Of a stretch of 34,531 bases of DNA, positions 7,823-15,013 are shown one piece after another (the stretch's first letter is position 1; the number at the start of each line of letters is the position of its first letter). Origin of the DNA: Chloroflexi bacterium UBA6077 (GTDB taxonomy: Bacteria; Chloroflexota; UBA6077); the NCBI GenBank assembly GCA_002436065.1, contig DIXP01000076.1:51742-86272 (forward strand), in the 5' to 3' direction. Under the pieces are notes generated by a model that was given only the letters and a program-made list of their open reading frames with translations, was not told where the DNA came from and did no database searches. The translations under genes and the position numbers were made by a program.

Positions 7823-8941
7823 CTACTCGCTGCCCACAGCCGCGGGCCAGAACTGCAGATCGGACATCAAGATCCACTGGCCGGCGAAACCCTTCTCGCC
7901 CTCCGGCCAGCGCTCCCACCAACCGACGCGGTCGGCCCCGCCTACGTTGAAACGATAGTCCACCACCACACCCTCGGCTCGACCCGAGAGGCTGTCGACG
8001 GAGACGCTGGCGCTGCCGCTCTCCTCCACCGTGTCGGGCAGAGAGGCGAGCGCGGCAGCTTCCATGAAGAGCGCTCGGTCCGCCCCAGGCTGCAACTGGA
8101 GTCGGCGCTCCCCCTCCTCGCCCCTGAGCACCAGGCCGTGCCAGCTTCGCCCCTCCACGAAATAGGTGAGGTGCGCGGTTACCAGGTAGTCGGCGGTATC
8201 GAGGCTCACCGCACCGCCCGGCCGGAGGCTCTCCGGATCCACCTGCCCGCGCTCCGGAATGGTCGCCCGCAACAGGTGGATCGGGCTAACCGAGGGAAGA
8301 CGCCTCCCTCGCAGCAGCAGGTCCTGCCTCAGTGCGAACTGTCGGTCGGCCGACCGAGCCAACTCCAGCAGTGCCTTGGCGGTAGCGGGCTCCATGGGGC
8401 CGCTGCCTCCGGCAGTCTCCTGGATGCGGCGAAGCCCCGCCAGCAGCAGGTCGTCGTAGCGCTCCTTATCCCGCACGTCCTGAGCGCTCAGGGAGGCCGC
8501 GTGGAGCCAATCGGCTTCCGCCACCGGCTGAGCCATGCCCTCCGCGAGCCCGTCCAGGGTCTGCTGGGTTTGCCGAAGCAGATCCGCGGACTCCCCTTCA
8601 AGCTGGCCGAGGCGAGCGCCCACCACAGTGGCGGCGCGAGTCGCCTCCCGCCGCAGGGTCTGTCGGGTGATGCGGTCCCTCTCGAAGAGACGGCACCTGT
8701 CCTCGAAGGTCGACTCCTGGACCGCCTCGGCGGCACCCCTCTGCCGTATGTAGTACCCAACCAACAGCAGAGGGAGGATGAACAGCATCAGGAAGAAGAG
8801 GCCGAGCACGAAACCGCCCGGCTCAAGGTCGCCGCTGGCCGCGTTGACGCCCAACCACGCCACCGCGACGATCGCGAGGGCGGCTCCCGTGATCATAAGG
8901 ACCGTCCCCAGAGTTCGACCGGAGTTGAAGCCACTAGCCAT
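7823..8941 (-). CDS. Membrane-anchored coiled-coil protein of unknown function
   Basis: I do not recognise this 372-residue protein as a named family. Two strong membrane segments come first (about 11-33 and 44-65). A long charged helical region follows (about 75-150, with RITRQTLRREATRAATVVG), probably coiled coil. The C-terminal half (about 230-370) has alternating hydrophobic strands such as YLVTAHLTYFVEG and SWHGLVLRG that suggest a beta-rich cytoplasmic or extracytoplasmic domain; a DUF4178-like fold is possible but unproven. The ATG at 8941 is preferred, with GGAGA six bases upstream. It lies downstream of, and in the same direction as, the DUF2207 gene, so the two may form a membrane-associated pair, although the 370-base repeat-rich gap makes cotranscription uncertain. 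Confidence 0.75.
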   Translation of the reverse strand: MASGFNSGRTLGTVLMITGAALAIVAVAWLGVNAASGDLEPGGFVLGLFFLMLFILPLLLVGYYIRQRGAAEAVQESTFEDRCRLFERDRITRQTLRREATRAATVVGARLGQLEGESADLLRQTQQTLDGLAEGMAQPVAEADWLHAASLSAQDVRDKERYDDLLLAGLRRIQETAGGSGPMEPATAKALLELARSADRQFALRQDLLLRGRRLPSVSPIHLLRATIPERGQVDPESLRPGGAVSLDTADYLVTAHLTYFVEGRSWHGLVLRGEEGERRLQLQPGADRALFMEAAALASLPDTVEESGSASVSVDSLSGRAEGVVVDYRFNVGGADRVGWWERWPEGEKGFAGQWILMSDLQFWPAAVGSE

Positions 8942-8951
8942 CACATTCTCC

Positions 8952-9000
8952 AGCTACAAGCTATCAGCTATCAGCAGTCAGCATTCAGCTGACAGCTATC
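8952..9000. repeat. ATCAGC/GTCAGC short tandem repeat
   Basis: Six or more imperfect units of the types CTATCAG, CAGTCAG and CATTCAG run back to back just upstream of the 8941 start. They belong to the same family as the arrays at 106-142 and 7744-7786. Confidence 0.65.
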
Positions 9001-9028
9001 TACTACTCCACCACAGGGATTATTACAG

Positions 9029-9182
9029 GTGTCATCCTGAGCACTCCATGGCCCTTCGGGCCACCCGAGACAATGAAAGAACGCCCTGCTACAACTGTCA
9101 TCCTGAGCGTCGAGCGAAGGATCTCCTGTTGGACGTTGAGCACGATTCACTTTCGTAGGAGCCGCAGCGAAGGGATCGCCTG
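9029..9182. repeat. GTCATCCTGAGC-type dispersed repeats
   Basis: TGTCATCCTGAGC occurs at about 9030 and again at 9096, the second followed by GTCGAGCGAAGGATCTCCTG. A related segment, CGCAGCGAAGGGATCGCCTG, lies at about 9163-9182. Elements of this wording are scattered through intergenic DNA of many bacteria. No gene is visible in the whole 8945-9315 spacer. Confidence 0.55.
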
Positions 9183-9315
9183 TTACTTATCGTGACGGCA
9201 CCCGTCAGCTTTACCATGGCGGACCACCACTTCGCCACACTGATCGTGTACGCAGGGAAACCGTCGCCTGCCGGGGGGCGCGGGCCGTTGGCCCGCAAAT
9301 ACTGACGGCTGAACG

Positions 9316-11223
9316 CTATCCAAATCCCCCTCTGCCGCCACCACCGCCACCGCCACCGAAGCCGCCGCCGCCACCGCCGCTCCAGCCTCCTCCGCCACCG
9401 CGGCCGCCTGACGACAGGGTCTTGGAGGCGCTGTTCAACATCTCGACGAGGCTGTCGCTCAAGCCCTGGAGGCCGAAGGCTCCCTGCTCGCTGAGCCCCT
9501 CCAGGCCGCCGAGCCCGCCCTCCTCGCCCGCCGGCTCACCGGCGGTAGGCCTCCTGCCCCCGGGGAATCCCCAGAATATCGGGCCAATGTAGGGTCCGCG
9601 AGACTCCCTCTCGTACCACTCGGGGGCCGGTGCCCCCGCTGCGGCGAACTTGCGCACCCACTCCCTGTCGGCGCCGAGGGCTATGGCGTAGGGTAGGTAG
9701 GGCTCGAAGCGGTCCAGGCGGGAGGACAGCTCCTCGGGGGGCTGCTGCTCCTTCAGGTAGCGACCGAAGGCCCTCCAGCGGCCCGCCTCCAATGCGCCCA
9801 ACTGGGTCCTTCGCGGCATCCTACCAGCTAAGATGAGCATAACCAGACCGAGGAAACCCAGAGCGACAAAAGGGAAAAAGGCCAGCTCGGCGAATGCGAA
9901 CAGGAAGAGTGATGCCACACATCCGAATACGAAGCCCGCCGCCAAGAGAGCGCCGCCGATGTTGCGGTACCTCTTGCGGACCGTCTCCGGGTTCTCTCGG
10001 AACAGACCGGCCCGAGTAACCTCGTCGTACAGCAGGTTGGCCACCGTGGGAAACACCATGCGGAAGCGGGTCTTCAACTCTGAGAGCCGAACCTGATCGC
10101 GTCCGCCGAAGAGGTAGTTGAACATGGCCCGCTCGTACTCCCGCAGCCCCGGCGGGTCTTCCTGGAGCCGCTCCAGCCGGAATTCGCGGTCCGACTCCCT
10201 GTCGCCGTCGGGCGTCTGCTCCACAATCCGCAAGACCCCCCGGCGCGCCAGATCCACCAGGGTGGCAACGGCATCCTGCACGTCGGCCCGCTCATCCACC
10301 AGGGTGCCGGCAACCGCCGGCGGGAGGTCGCCTGGCGGGTCCGAAAGGGTGGTGGGAAGCTCGCCGACAGAGGGGTCGCGGCCTCGGGAGTACCAGCGCA
10401 GGAAGACCCAGAGCGATCCCAGCACCAGGACGAGGATGCCGGCGACGCCCAGGAACAGGTTCAGCAGCGGCTTGACGGTGCTGTTGTACTGGTCCTCTCG
10501 GTCGGCAGCAGCCTGCCATGCCGGCGGGGATCCGGCGACTAGGCCGTGGGGAAACTGCACCCGTACCTCCAGCCCTGTATCCGCCGGTATGTTGCGGGCA
10601 TCGAAGCGAACGGTACGGGGATCCACCAGCTGGCCCGTAGCCCCGAGGGAGTCTGGGTACGCCTCGGTGCGGATCTGGTCTGCCTGGACATCGGCTGGGA
10701 AGCGGACCAGGACGGTGGAGGACTGGACTAGGAGGGGCCGATCCTCGTAGACCGCCTTCCAGAAGAGCTGGTCGCCACCCTCATAGTAGCGGAGCCCACC
10801 AACTACCCGGTAGCGGACGGCGAAGGTGCGAGTTGCGTTGGAGGTAGGTGGGAACCACCAGTCGATCCGCAGGAAGCCGTCGTCTTGCTCCACCTGATAG
10901 GTATTGGGCGTTCCGGTAGTGCCGCGCCCCTGCCCCTGACGCTGCTGGTACTGCTGGTTGGGCTCGGAGACCGAGACGTCTGCAATCTGCTCCACCCGAT
11001 CCAGGGGGATCTCCCTGAAGCCGTGGCGAGCGGTGGAGCCAAACAGCACCGTCTGCTCTTCCGTGACAATGATGTCTCCGTTTGGCTGGATGTCGATAGT
11101 GACGTCGAAGCGCTGGAAGTAGGGGGGCTCCTGGGCCAGGGCTGGGGAGGCGGCGAACAGAAGCGCAAGCAGGAGAGACGCCAGCAGGAGAAGTCTCCGG
11201 CGTAGCTGGGTCCGCAGGCTCAT
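9316..11223 (-). CDS. DUF2207 domain membrane protein with Gly-rich tail
   Basis: This 635-residue protein matches DUF2207 proteins in layout. A signal peptide (1-30, with LLLASLLLALLF) precedes an exported beta-rich domain (about 35-235) beginning FDVTIDIQPNGDIIVTEEQ. Then come a membrane helix (about 251-274), a cytoplasmic region with a winged-helix-like segment (ATLVDLARRGVLRIVE), a pair of helices at about 428-468, and a C-terminal tail (about 603-635) that is nearly all glycine with a few Ser, Arg, Trp and Phe. Such tails are usual in this family, whose function is unknown. The start is well supported by GGAGGT five bases before the ATG. It is the first gene of a possible minus-strand unit with the coiled-coil protein. 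Confidence 0.88.
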   Translation of the reverse strand: MSLRTQLRRRLLLLASLLLALLFAASPALAQEPPYFQRFDVTIDIQPNGDIIVTEEQTVLFGSTARHGFREIPLDRVEQIADVSVSEPNQQYQQRQGQGRGTTGTPNTYQVEQDDGFLRIDWWFPPTSNATRTFAVRYRVVGGLRYYEGGDQLFWKAVYEDRPLLVQSSTVLVRFPADVQADQIRTEAYPDSLGATGQLVDPRTVRFDARNIPADTGLEVRVQFPHGLVAGSPPAWQAAADREDQYNSTVKPLLNLFLGVAGILVLVLGSLWVFLRWYSRGRDPSVGELPTTLSDPPGDLPPAVAGTLVDERADVQDAVATLVDLARRGVLRIVEQTPDGDRESDREFRLERLQEDPPGLREYERAMFNYLFGGRDQVRLSELKTRFRMVFPTVANLLYDEVTRAGLFRENPETVRKRYRNIGGALLAAGFVFGCVASLFLFAFAELAFFPFVALGFLGLVMLILAGRMPRRTQLGALEAGRWRAFGRYLKEQQPPEELSSRLDRFEPYLPYAIALGADREWVRKFAAAGAPAPEWYERESRGPYIGPIFWGFPGGRRPTAGEPAGEEGGLGGLEGLSEQGAFGLQGLSDSLVEMLNSASKTLSSGGRGGGGGWSGGGGGGFGGGGGGGGRGGFG

Positions 11224-11381
11224 CCCAAACCTCCCTCTACCGTCTATCGAGACTCCGACCCGGTGCGCAACAGTGTCGCTACACCTGGAGGCCCGGCTAT
11301 CATATCATCAACAACCCGCAAAGGGCATTCCAGCAACGCCCCTCGCAATCGAAAGTCGCTCGATTTCGCGGTCCGGGCCTC

Positions 11382-11410
11382 TTGTAGCTGGGCGGAACCG
11401 ATGGTATAAT
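11382..11410 (+). promoter_or_regulatory. Promoter of tRNA-Leu(CAG)
   Basis: TTGTAG (11382-11387) and a perfect TATAAT (11405-11410) are separated by 17 bases, and the tRNA begins 29 bases after the -10 box. This is a sigma-70-type promoter. Confidence 0.75.
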
Positions 11411-11439
11411 GACAAAAGTCCCGTTGAACAGGGGCACGA

Positions 11440-11527
<88 letters not shown>

Positions 11528-11530
11528 AAG

Positions 11531-11557
11531 GGGTCGCTCAATTGAGCGGCTCCTTTT
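11531..11557 (+). terminator. Intrinsic terminator after tRNA-Leu(CAG)
   Basis: CGCTC (11535-11539) pairs with GAGCG (11544-11548) around AATT, extended by G-C and T-G pairs outside, and is followed by CCTTTTT. Confidence 0.75.
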
Positions 11558-11576
11558 TCGTTGGGTGCGCCGCAAC

Positions 11577-11605
11577 TTGACCAACGGGGCGCCTCTTGGT
11601 AGAAT
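11577..11605 (+). promoter_or_regulatory. Promoter of tRNA-Arg(CCT)
   Basis: TTGACC (11577-11582) and TAGAAT (11600-11605) lie 17 bases apart, about 60 bases upstream of the tRNA. Confidence 0.7.
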
Positions 11606-11665
11606 CATTGGTGGTAATCCTGCGGCCCCGTTCTCCAGGTAAACCGCCGGATTGCCTGAATCGAT

Positions 11666-11738
11666 GCCCCTGTAGCTCAGAGGATAGAGCAACGGTTTCC
11701 TAAACCGTGTGTCGGCTGTTCGAGTCAGCCCAGGGGTA
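11666..11738 (+). tRNA. tRNA-Arg(CCT)
   Basis: The acceptor stem GCCCCTG pairs with CAGGGGT, leaving a terminal G-U pair. The anticodon stem ACGGT/ACCGT encloses TTCCTAA with anticodon CCT, and the T-arm GGCTG-TTCGAGT-CAGCC is intact. CCA is not encoded. A decayed look-alike lies at about 12112-12182. Confidence 0.93.
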
Positions 11739-11745
11739 CCTATTG

Positions 11746-11774
11746 AACGGGCTCAACCACTGAGAGCCCGTTTT
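11746..11774 (+). terminator. Intrinsic terminator after tRNA-Arg(CCT)
   Basis: AACGGGCTC (11746-11754) pairs perfectly with GAGCCCGTT (11764-11772) around a 9-base loop and runs into TTTTCTGTT. Confidence 0.85.
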
Positions 11775-11880
11775 CTGTTATCGAGGCACGGGCGCTGGGG
11801 CCAGGCGTCCCCGTCAACCGTTTGCCTTATCCGTCGGGCTTGTCACCTGCTATGGAAAGAACGCTACTCCGGTTGTCTCT

Positions 11881-12108
11881 ATGATGAAGTGCGTCATCTG
11901 CAAGCATGGGGAGACCCATCCGGGCCAAGTGACTGTGGTCCTGCAGCGAGGGGATGTCACGGTCATTCTCAAGGATGTGCCTGCCGACGTCTGCGACAAC
12001 TGCGGGGAGTATTATCTGACTGAGGACGTTACCCGCACGGTCCTCGCGCGAGCGGAGGAGGCCGTGAGACGTGGAGCCGAGGTGGAGATACTGCGGTTTA
12101 CGGCCTGA
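11881..12108 (+). CDS. YgiT-type zinc-finger protein (orphan antitoxin-like)
   Basis: The 75-residue protein has two CxxC knuckles, C4/C7 (CVIC) and C38/C41 (CDNC), followed by GEYYLTEDVTRTVLARAEEA. This is the N-terminal zinc domain of MqsA/YgiT-type antitoxins without the HTH half. In many genomes such genes sit directly after a small DUF4258-type toxin gene. Here the upstream 100 bases hold no credible toxin frame, only the tRNA-Arg terminator and noncoding sequence, so the partner is missing or unrecognised. No strong ribosome site precedes the ATG pair (11881 or 11884). It lies between an intact tRNA-Arg and a decayed tRNA-like copy, a setting typical of acquired DNA. Whether it still acts is unknown. 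Confidence 0.8.
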   Translation: MMKCVICKHGETHPGQVTVVLQRGDVTVILKDVPADVCDNCGEYYLTEDVTRTVLARAEEAVRRGAEVEILRFTA

Positions 12109-12111
12109 CCG

Positions 12112-12182
12112 AGGGCCGTGCTGGACGAAGAGCAGCAGTTTAGGAAACCGTGTGTCGGCCGTTCGAGTCAGCCCAAGGGCAC
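12112..12182 (+). pseudogene. Decayed tRNA-Arg-like copy
   Basis: From AAACCGTGTGTCGGC through CAGCCC to ACCTA (12145-12185) the sequence matches the 3' half of tRNA-Arg(CCT) with about three changes. The preceding bases (GAGCAGCAGTTT) also align with its D-arm and anticodon stem, but no matching 5' acceptor strand exists. The anticodon loop centre reads TTTAGGAAA, the reverse complement of the intact TTTCCTAAA. It is most simply a broken tRNA duplicate; a duplicated attachment site at the tRNA is the alternative. Confidence 0.6.
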
Positions 12183-12186
12183 CTAA

Positions 12187-12548
12187 TTCGTAGGGGTCCA
12201 GGTGGGTTTGACGCCGCAGCCAAGCGACAAGATGGGGTTGGTGGCTCAGCACTTCCTTAGAGCGGAAGCAGGCCACATTGTACTTCATCAACCGTCTCTG
12301 TGGCAGACGATCGCCGGCTCGGAAACCGCGAACGACACTCGACCAATGCGCCACTCCGACAGGTGGGTGTCCTACTTGCTGCGGCGCCGGCGAGGCGAGG
12401 CGGCTCGGGGTTCACCTCGGGCCGCAGATTCGCAAGAGCGGAGCGAGGCCGCGGTGAATGGCTGACTGCAGGCCGCGGAGGGGGTAAGATACTGGGCAAC
12501 GCCGCGCCACTGATGGCGGGGCCGCAACGAAGGGGAGGTGAGGGGACA
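12187..12548. other. Intergenic region before the cupin gene, no gene seen
   Basis: Open frames here lack ribosome sites and recognisable protein features. The frame that continues into the cupin gene is open back to 12300, but this part reads as noncoding (arginine- and glycine-rich). Nothing else is identified. Confidence 0.4.
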
Positions 12549-12887
12549 TTGGGTTTCTACAATCCCACAGACTGGCTGTCGGGAGTACCCCGGCCGAAGT
12601 CCAGCCGGCGCCTCGTCTATGAGAACGAGATCATGTTCCTAACGATCGACATGGAGCCTGGGTACAAAGCAGTGCCGCACAAGCACACATGGCCAACGCT
12701 GTACTATGTGACGGCTGGGAGCGGCCGCGCATTGGTTGGCGACGAGTGGCGAGACGTCGAAGCCGGCACGCTAGTGATGGTACCGGCGGAGTCCATGCAC
12801 GCCATCGAGGCAGTAACGAACGTCAGCATCGTTGAGGTGCAGGCGAACTGCCCTCAGCAGTTCGTGAACGGCGTTCTCGGCAAGTAG
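12549..12887 (+). CDS. Small single-domain cupin protein
   Basis: A compact 112-residue cupin. The first motif reads PHKHTWPTLYYVTAGSG (the usual Glu is replaced by a Tyr) and the second reads GTLVMVPAESMHAIEAV with a metal-type His. Single cupins of this kind range from sugar-binding regulators to dioxygenases and isomerases, so the substrate cannot be assigned. I chose the TTG at 12549 because GGGGAGGTGAGG ends a few bases upstream; the longer frame from 12300 is unlikely. With three of the four usual metal ligands visible, metal binding is plausible but not certain. It converges on the helicase gene and has no operon partner. Confidence 0.8.
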   Translation: MGFYNPTDWLSGVPRPKSSRRLVYENEIMFLTIDMEPGYKAVPHKHTWPTLYYVTAGSGRALVGDEWRDVEAGTLVMVPAESMHAIEAVTNVSIVEVQANCPQQFVNGVLGK

Positions 12888-12933
12888 GCGGCCGGAGAGC
12901 CATCGGGGTGCGAGGAGCTGTTGGGCGACAATT

Positions 12934-12966
12934 GTCAGGGCACCGGGGCGTTCCGGGTGCCCTGAC
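12934..12966. terminator. Bidirectional terminator between cupin and helicase genes
   Basis: GTCAGGGCACC (12934-12944) pairs perfectly with GGTGCCCTGAC (12956-12966) around an 11-base loop. It lies between two convergent genes, so it can serve both. TGTCTCT follows on the plus strand and ATTGTCG follows on the minus strand. Confidence 0.7.
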
Positions 12967-12995
12967 TGTCTCTGCAATCGGGGATAGGGTCTACG

Positions 12996-14213
12996 TCAGG
13001 CGCGGGGTCGTCCACCGGTGCGACGTCCACGATAATTGGGCGAGTGCACCGCCGCGGGGACTTCCCGGGGCTGCGCATTGCCGGCAGGGATCCCGGGCAG
13101 TGTCAGCCTGGGAAGCTGCTTGCCCAGCGCCCTCTCTATCTGGCGCCACTTGTAGGCATCCTCGGGGGCCAGCAGGGTGATGGCCACCCCCTCCCGACCC
13201 ATCCGCCCCGTGCGGCCGGATCGGTGGGTGAACTGCTCGGCGTTTTCCGGCAGCTCGTAGTTGATCACCCCTTCGATCCCCTGCACGTCCAGGCCACGCG
13301 CCGCGACATTGGTGGCCAGCAGGATCTGCACGCTGCCCGAGCGGAAGCGGGACATCACACGCTCTCGGGCGCTCTGGTCCAGGTTACCCTGGAGTGCCGC
13401 CACGGGGTATCCCTTCCGCCGCAGCTCGTACGCCAGCTTCTCGACCCCAAGCTTCGTGCGGCCGAAGACCAAGACGGGACCGTCACCCCTGTGGTCCAGC
13501 AGGGCGCAGAGGGCGGGCAGCTTGGCGCCCGACTCCACTTCCACCACCACCTGCTCAATCTCCGGTGGGGCCTCGGTGCCACTGTCCACGCGCACGGTCA
13601 CGGGGTCGATCATGTGGCGCTTCGCCATCCTCGCCACCCACTCGGGTACGGTGGCTGAGAAGAGGGCGGTTTGCCGCTTCTCGGGCAACAGGGAGACGAT
13701 CTTCTCCACGTCCGGGGCGAAGCCCTGGTCCAGCATCTCGTCGCCCTCGTCCAGCACCAGCATGTGCAGGTCGGAAGGGTTCAGGTTGCCATGCCACAGA
13801 TGGTCCAGGGTCCGACCAGGGGTGCCGATCACGATCTGGGCTCCATTGAGGAGCGCCTCCCGCTCGGAGTCGAGTGGGCGGCCACCGTAGATGAGGGTGA
13901 CCCAAAGCTGCCGGGCCTCGGCCAATCGGGTAAGCACATCGGCAACCTGTATGGCCAATTCCCGCGTGGGGACCATCACCAACGCCTGGATGCCTCGAAC
14001 GTCGGGGTCGCACCGCTCGACGATGGGAAGTCCAAAGGCCAGGGTCTTGCCGGACCCGGTCCGCGCCTGGCCGACGACGTCGCGACCCTCCAGCAGGATA
14101 GGGATCGCCTCTGCCTGGATAGGGGTGGGCGCAGAGATGCCCATGGAGGCCAGTGCGGCCCGAGACTCGGGCCGCAGGTTAAACTCGTTGAAAGAAGTAA
14201 TGGGGTCTACCAA
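12996..14213 (-). CDS. DEAD-box family RNA helicase
   Basis: An ATP-dependent RNA helicase of 405 residues with both RecA-like domains and only a short basic tail (RGRRTGGRPRA). Visible are the Q motif (PTPIQAEAIP, 29-38), motif I ARTGSGKT (50-57), Ia PTRELAIQ (82-89), Ib TPGRT (131-135), motif II DEGD (155-158), motif III SAT (186-188), ATNVAARGLDV and motif VI HRSGRTGRMGR. Motif II reads DEGD where the family has DEAD. The Ala-to-Gly change keeps the metal-binding Asp and Glu, so activity is likely. Lengthy C-terminal RNA-binding domains such as that of DbpA are absent. The TTG start lies inside the last codons of the zinc-ribbon gene (7-base overlap), implying coupled translation. A role in RNA folding or ribosome assembly is inferred. 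Confidence 0.93.
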   Translation of the reverse strand: MVDPITSFNEFNLRPESRAALASMGISAPTPIQAEAIPILLEGRDVVGQARTGSGKTLAFGLPIVERCDPDVRGIQALVMVPTRELAIQVADVLTRLAEARQLWVTLIYGGRPLDSEREALLNGAQIVIGTPGRTLDHLWHGNLNPSDLHMLVLDEGDEMLDQGFAPDVEKIVSLLPEKRQTALFSATVPEWVARMAKRHMIDPVTVRVDSGTEAPPEIEQVVVEVESGAKLPALCALLDHRGDGPVLVFGRTKLGVEKLAYELRRKGYPVAALQGNLDQSARERVMSRFRSGSVQILLATNVAARGLDVQGIEGVINYELPENAEQFTHRSGRTGRMGREGVAITLLAPEDAYKWRQIERALGKQLPRLTLPGIPAGNAQPREVPAAVHSPNYRGRRTGGRPRA

Positions 14214-14518
14214 TTGCTGCGACTGGACCTGCCGCCCCTCTGGCTCTCAAAGCACTCAGAGCAGTAAACGGGCTTGTCGCCACGCGGCTGGAAGGGAACC
14301 TGGGTATCCTTGCCACACTGAGAGCAGACGGTGGCGAACATCTGCCGCCTCTCACCGCCTCCGGAAAAGCCGCCCTGGGAACGCTTTCGGGCCGATCGGC
14401 ACTCGGGGCACCGGCTCGGCTCATTGGTGAGTCCCTTGCTGGCATAGAACTCCTGCTCACCCTCGGTGAACACGAAGCTGCAGCCACAATCACGGCAGGT
14501 TAGGGTCTTGTCGGTCAT
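14207..14518 (-). CDS. Double zinc-ribbon protein
   Basis: The 103-residue protein carries four CxxC pairs: CRDC (8-11), CPEC, CSQC and CSEC. The first two flank a segment with FTEGEQEFYASKGL, as in zinc-ribbon proteins of the zf-trcl type. The last two form the motif CSQCGKDTQVPFQP followed by PVYCSECF, seen in small bacterial zinc proteins near RNA-related genes. A glycine/arginine-rich linker and tail join them. Nucleic-acid binding is likely, but no reaction is known. It overlaps the helicase start by seven bases, so the two probably act in one process. GCGAGGA precedes the ATG, and a TATAAT box lies about 145 bases upstream. Confidence 0.85.
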   Translation of the reverse strand: MTDKTLTCRDCGCSFVFTEGEQEFYASKGLTNEPSRCPECRSARKRSQGGFSGGGERRQMFATVCSQCGKDTQVPFQPRGDKPVYCSECFESQRGGRSSRSNW

Positions 14519-14822
14519 TCGCGCTGATTCCTCGCTGAACGTTATTCTGTTGGAACTGGTCGGTCAGCGCGACATTAGGGGTGGGGAGAACGGGGACGCT
14601 CCAAAGATCGCTCCGCTGCACCCCGCCAACGTGGCGGGCCGCCGATTCATACCACACTGTAGATTATACCAGAGCACGTCAAGTGATTCCACAACTTTCT
14701 TAGTCAAGTTAACACGAGAATTAGCCGAACTCAGGGCATCCAAGGTGATAGTGGCCGCTAGCCTCGCTGGGTTTGGGATCGCCCACCGAACCGCAGCAGG
14801 TTGCGCTAATGAGCCGGGACAC
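14519..14822 (-). promoter_or_regulatory. Long leader and promoter region of the zinc-ribbon/helicase operon
   Basis: On the minus strand a perfect TATAAT lies at 14668-14663, about 145 bases before the zinc-ribbon start; the -35 element is weak or shifted. The leader contains a hairpin, CCCGCCA (14622-14628) with TGGCGGG (14632-14638). A long structured leader on a helicase operon could respond to temperature, but no known RNA motif is recognised. Confidence 0.45.
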
Positions 14823-14824
14823 AA

Positions 14825-14858
14825 GAGTAGCCGGGCGAGCTTGCCCACCCGGCTACTC
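14825..14858 (-). terminator. Hairpin terminator downstream of the yeiH operon
   Basis: GAGTAGCCGGG (14825-14835) pairs perfectly with CCCGGCTACTC (14848-14858). On the minus strand it is followed by TTGTGT. It ends the yeiH unit about 50 bases after the small peptide gene. Confidence 0.65.
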
Positions 14859-14905
14859 AGTGTCGTTGGCCAGCCGCCGCTACCCATACCGCGGGCCTAT
14901 CGCCT

Positions 14906-14998
14906 CTACCAGGGCACCTTCACGAGGGCGCCGACGTAGACAAGCGCCATGATGAAGAACCCCATAACCACTGCCATCCAATCTTCACTGAGACGCAT
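14906..14998 (-). CDS. 30-residue single-helix membrane peptide downstream of yeiH
   Basis: A short gene, easily missed. The ATG at 14998 is preceded by an excellent AGGGAGGT site seven bases upstream, and the frame ends at TAG (14906-14908) after 30 residues. The peptide starts MRLSEDWMAVVMGF and continues with a hydrophobic stretch (FFIMALVYVGALV) before ending KVPW, so it should be one membrane helix. It follows yeiH by 15 bases on the same strand and comes before the hairpin at 14825-14858, so it belongs to the same transcript. The S-E-D-W-x-A-V start resembles an N-terminal segment I recall from longer YeiH proteins, which suggests a small subunit of the transporter. That link is inference. 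Confidence 0.7.
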   Translation of the reverse strand: MRLSEDWMAVVMGFFIMALVYVGALVKVPW

Positions 14999-15013
14999 CT
15001 GTCTAACCTCCCT

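Noticed and set aside
7744..9000. CRISPR array
   Set aside because: The repeat units are only 7-8 bases, contiguous and imperfect, with no spacers of regular length and no cas genes.
12300..12548. An 83-codon N-terminal extension of the cupin protein
   Set aside because: No ribosome site precedes it, the composition is noncoding-like, and a strong site stands directly before the TTG at 12549.
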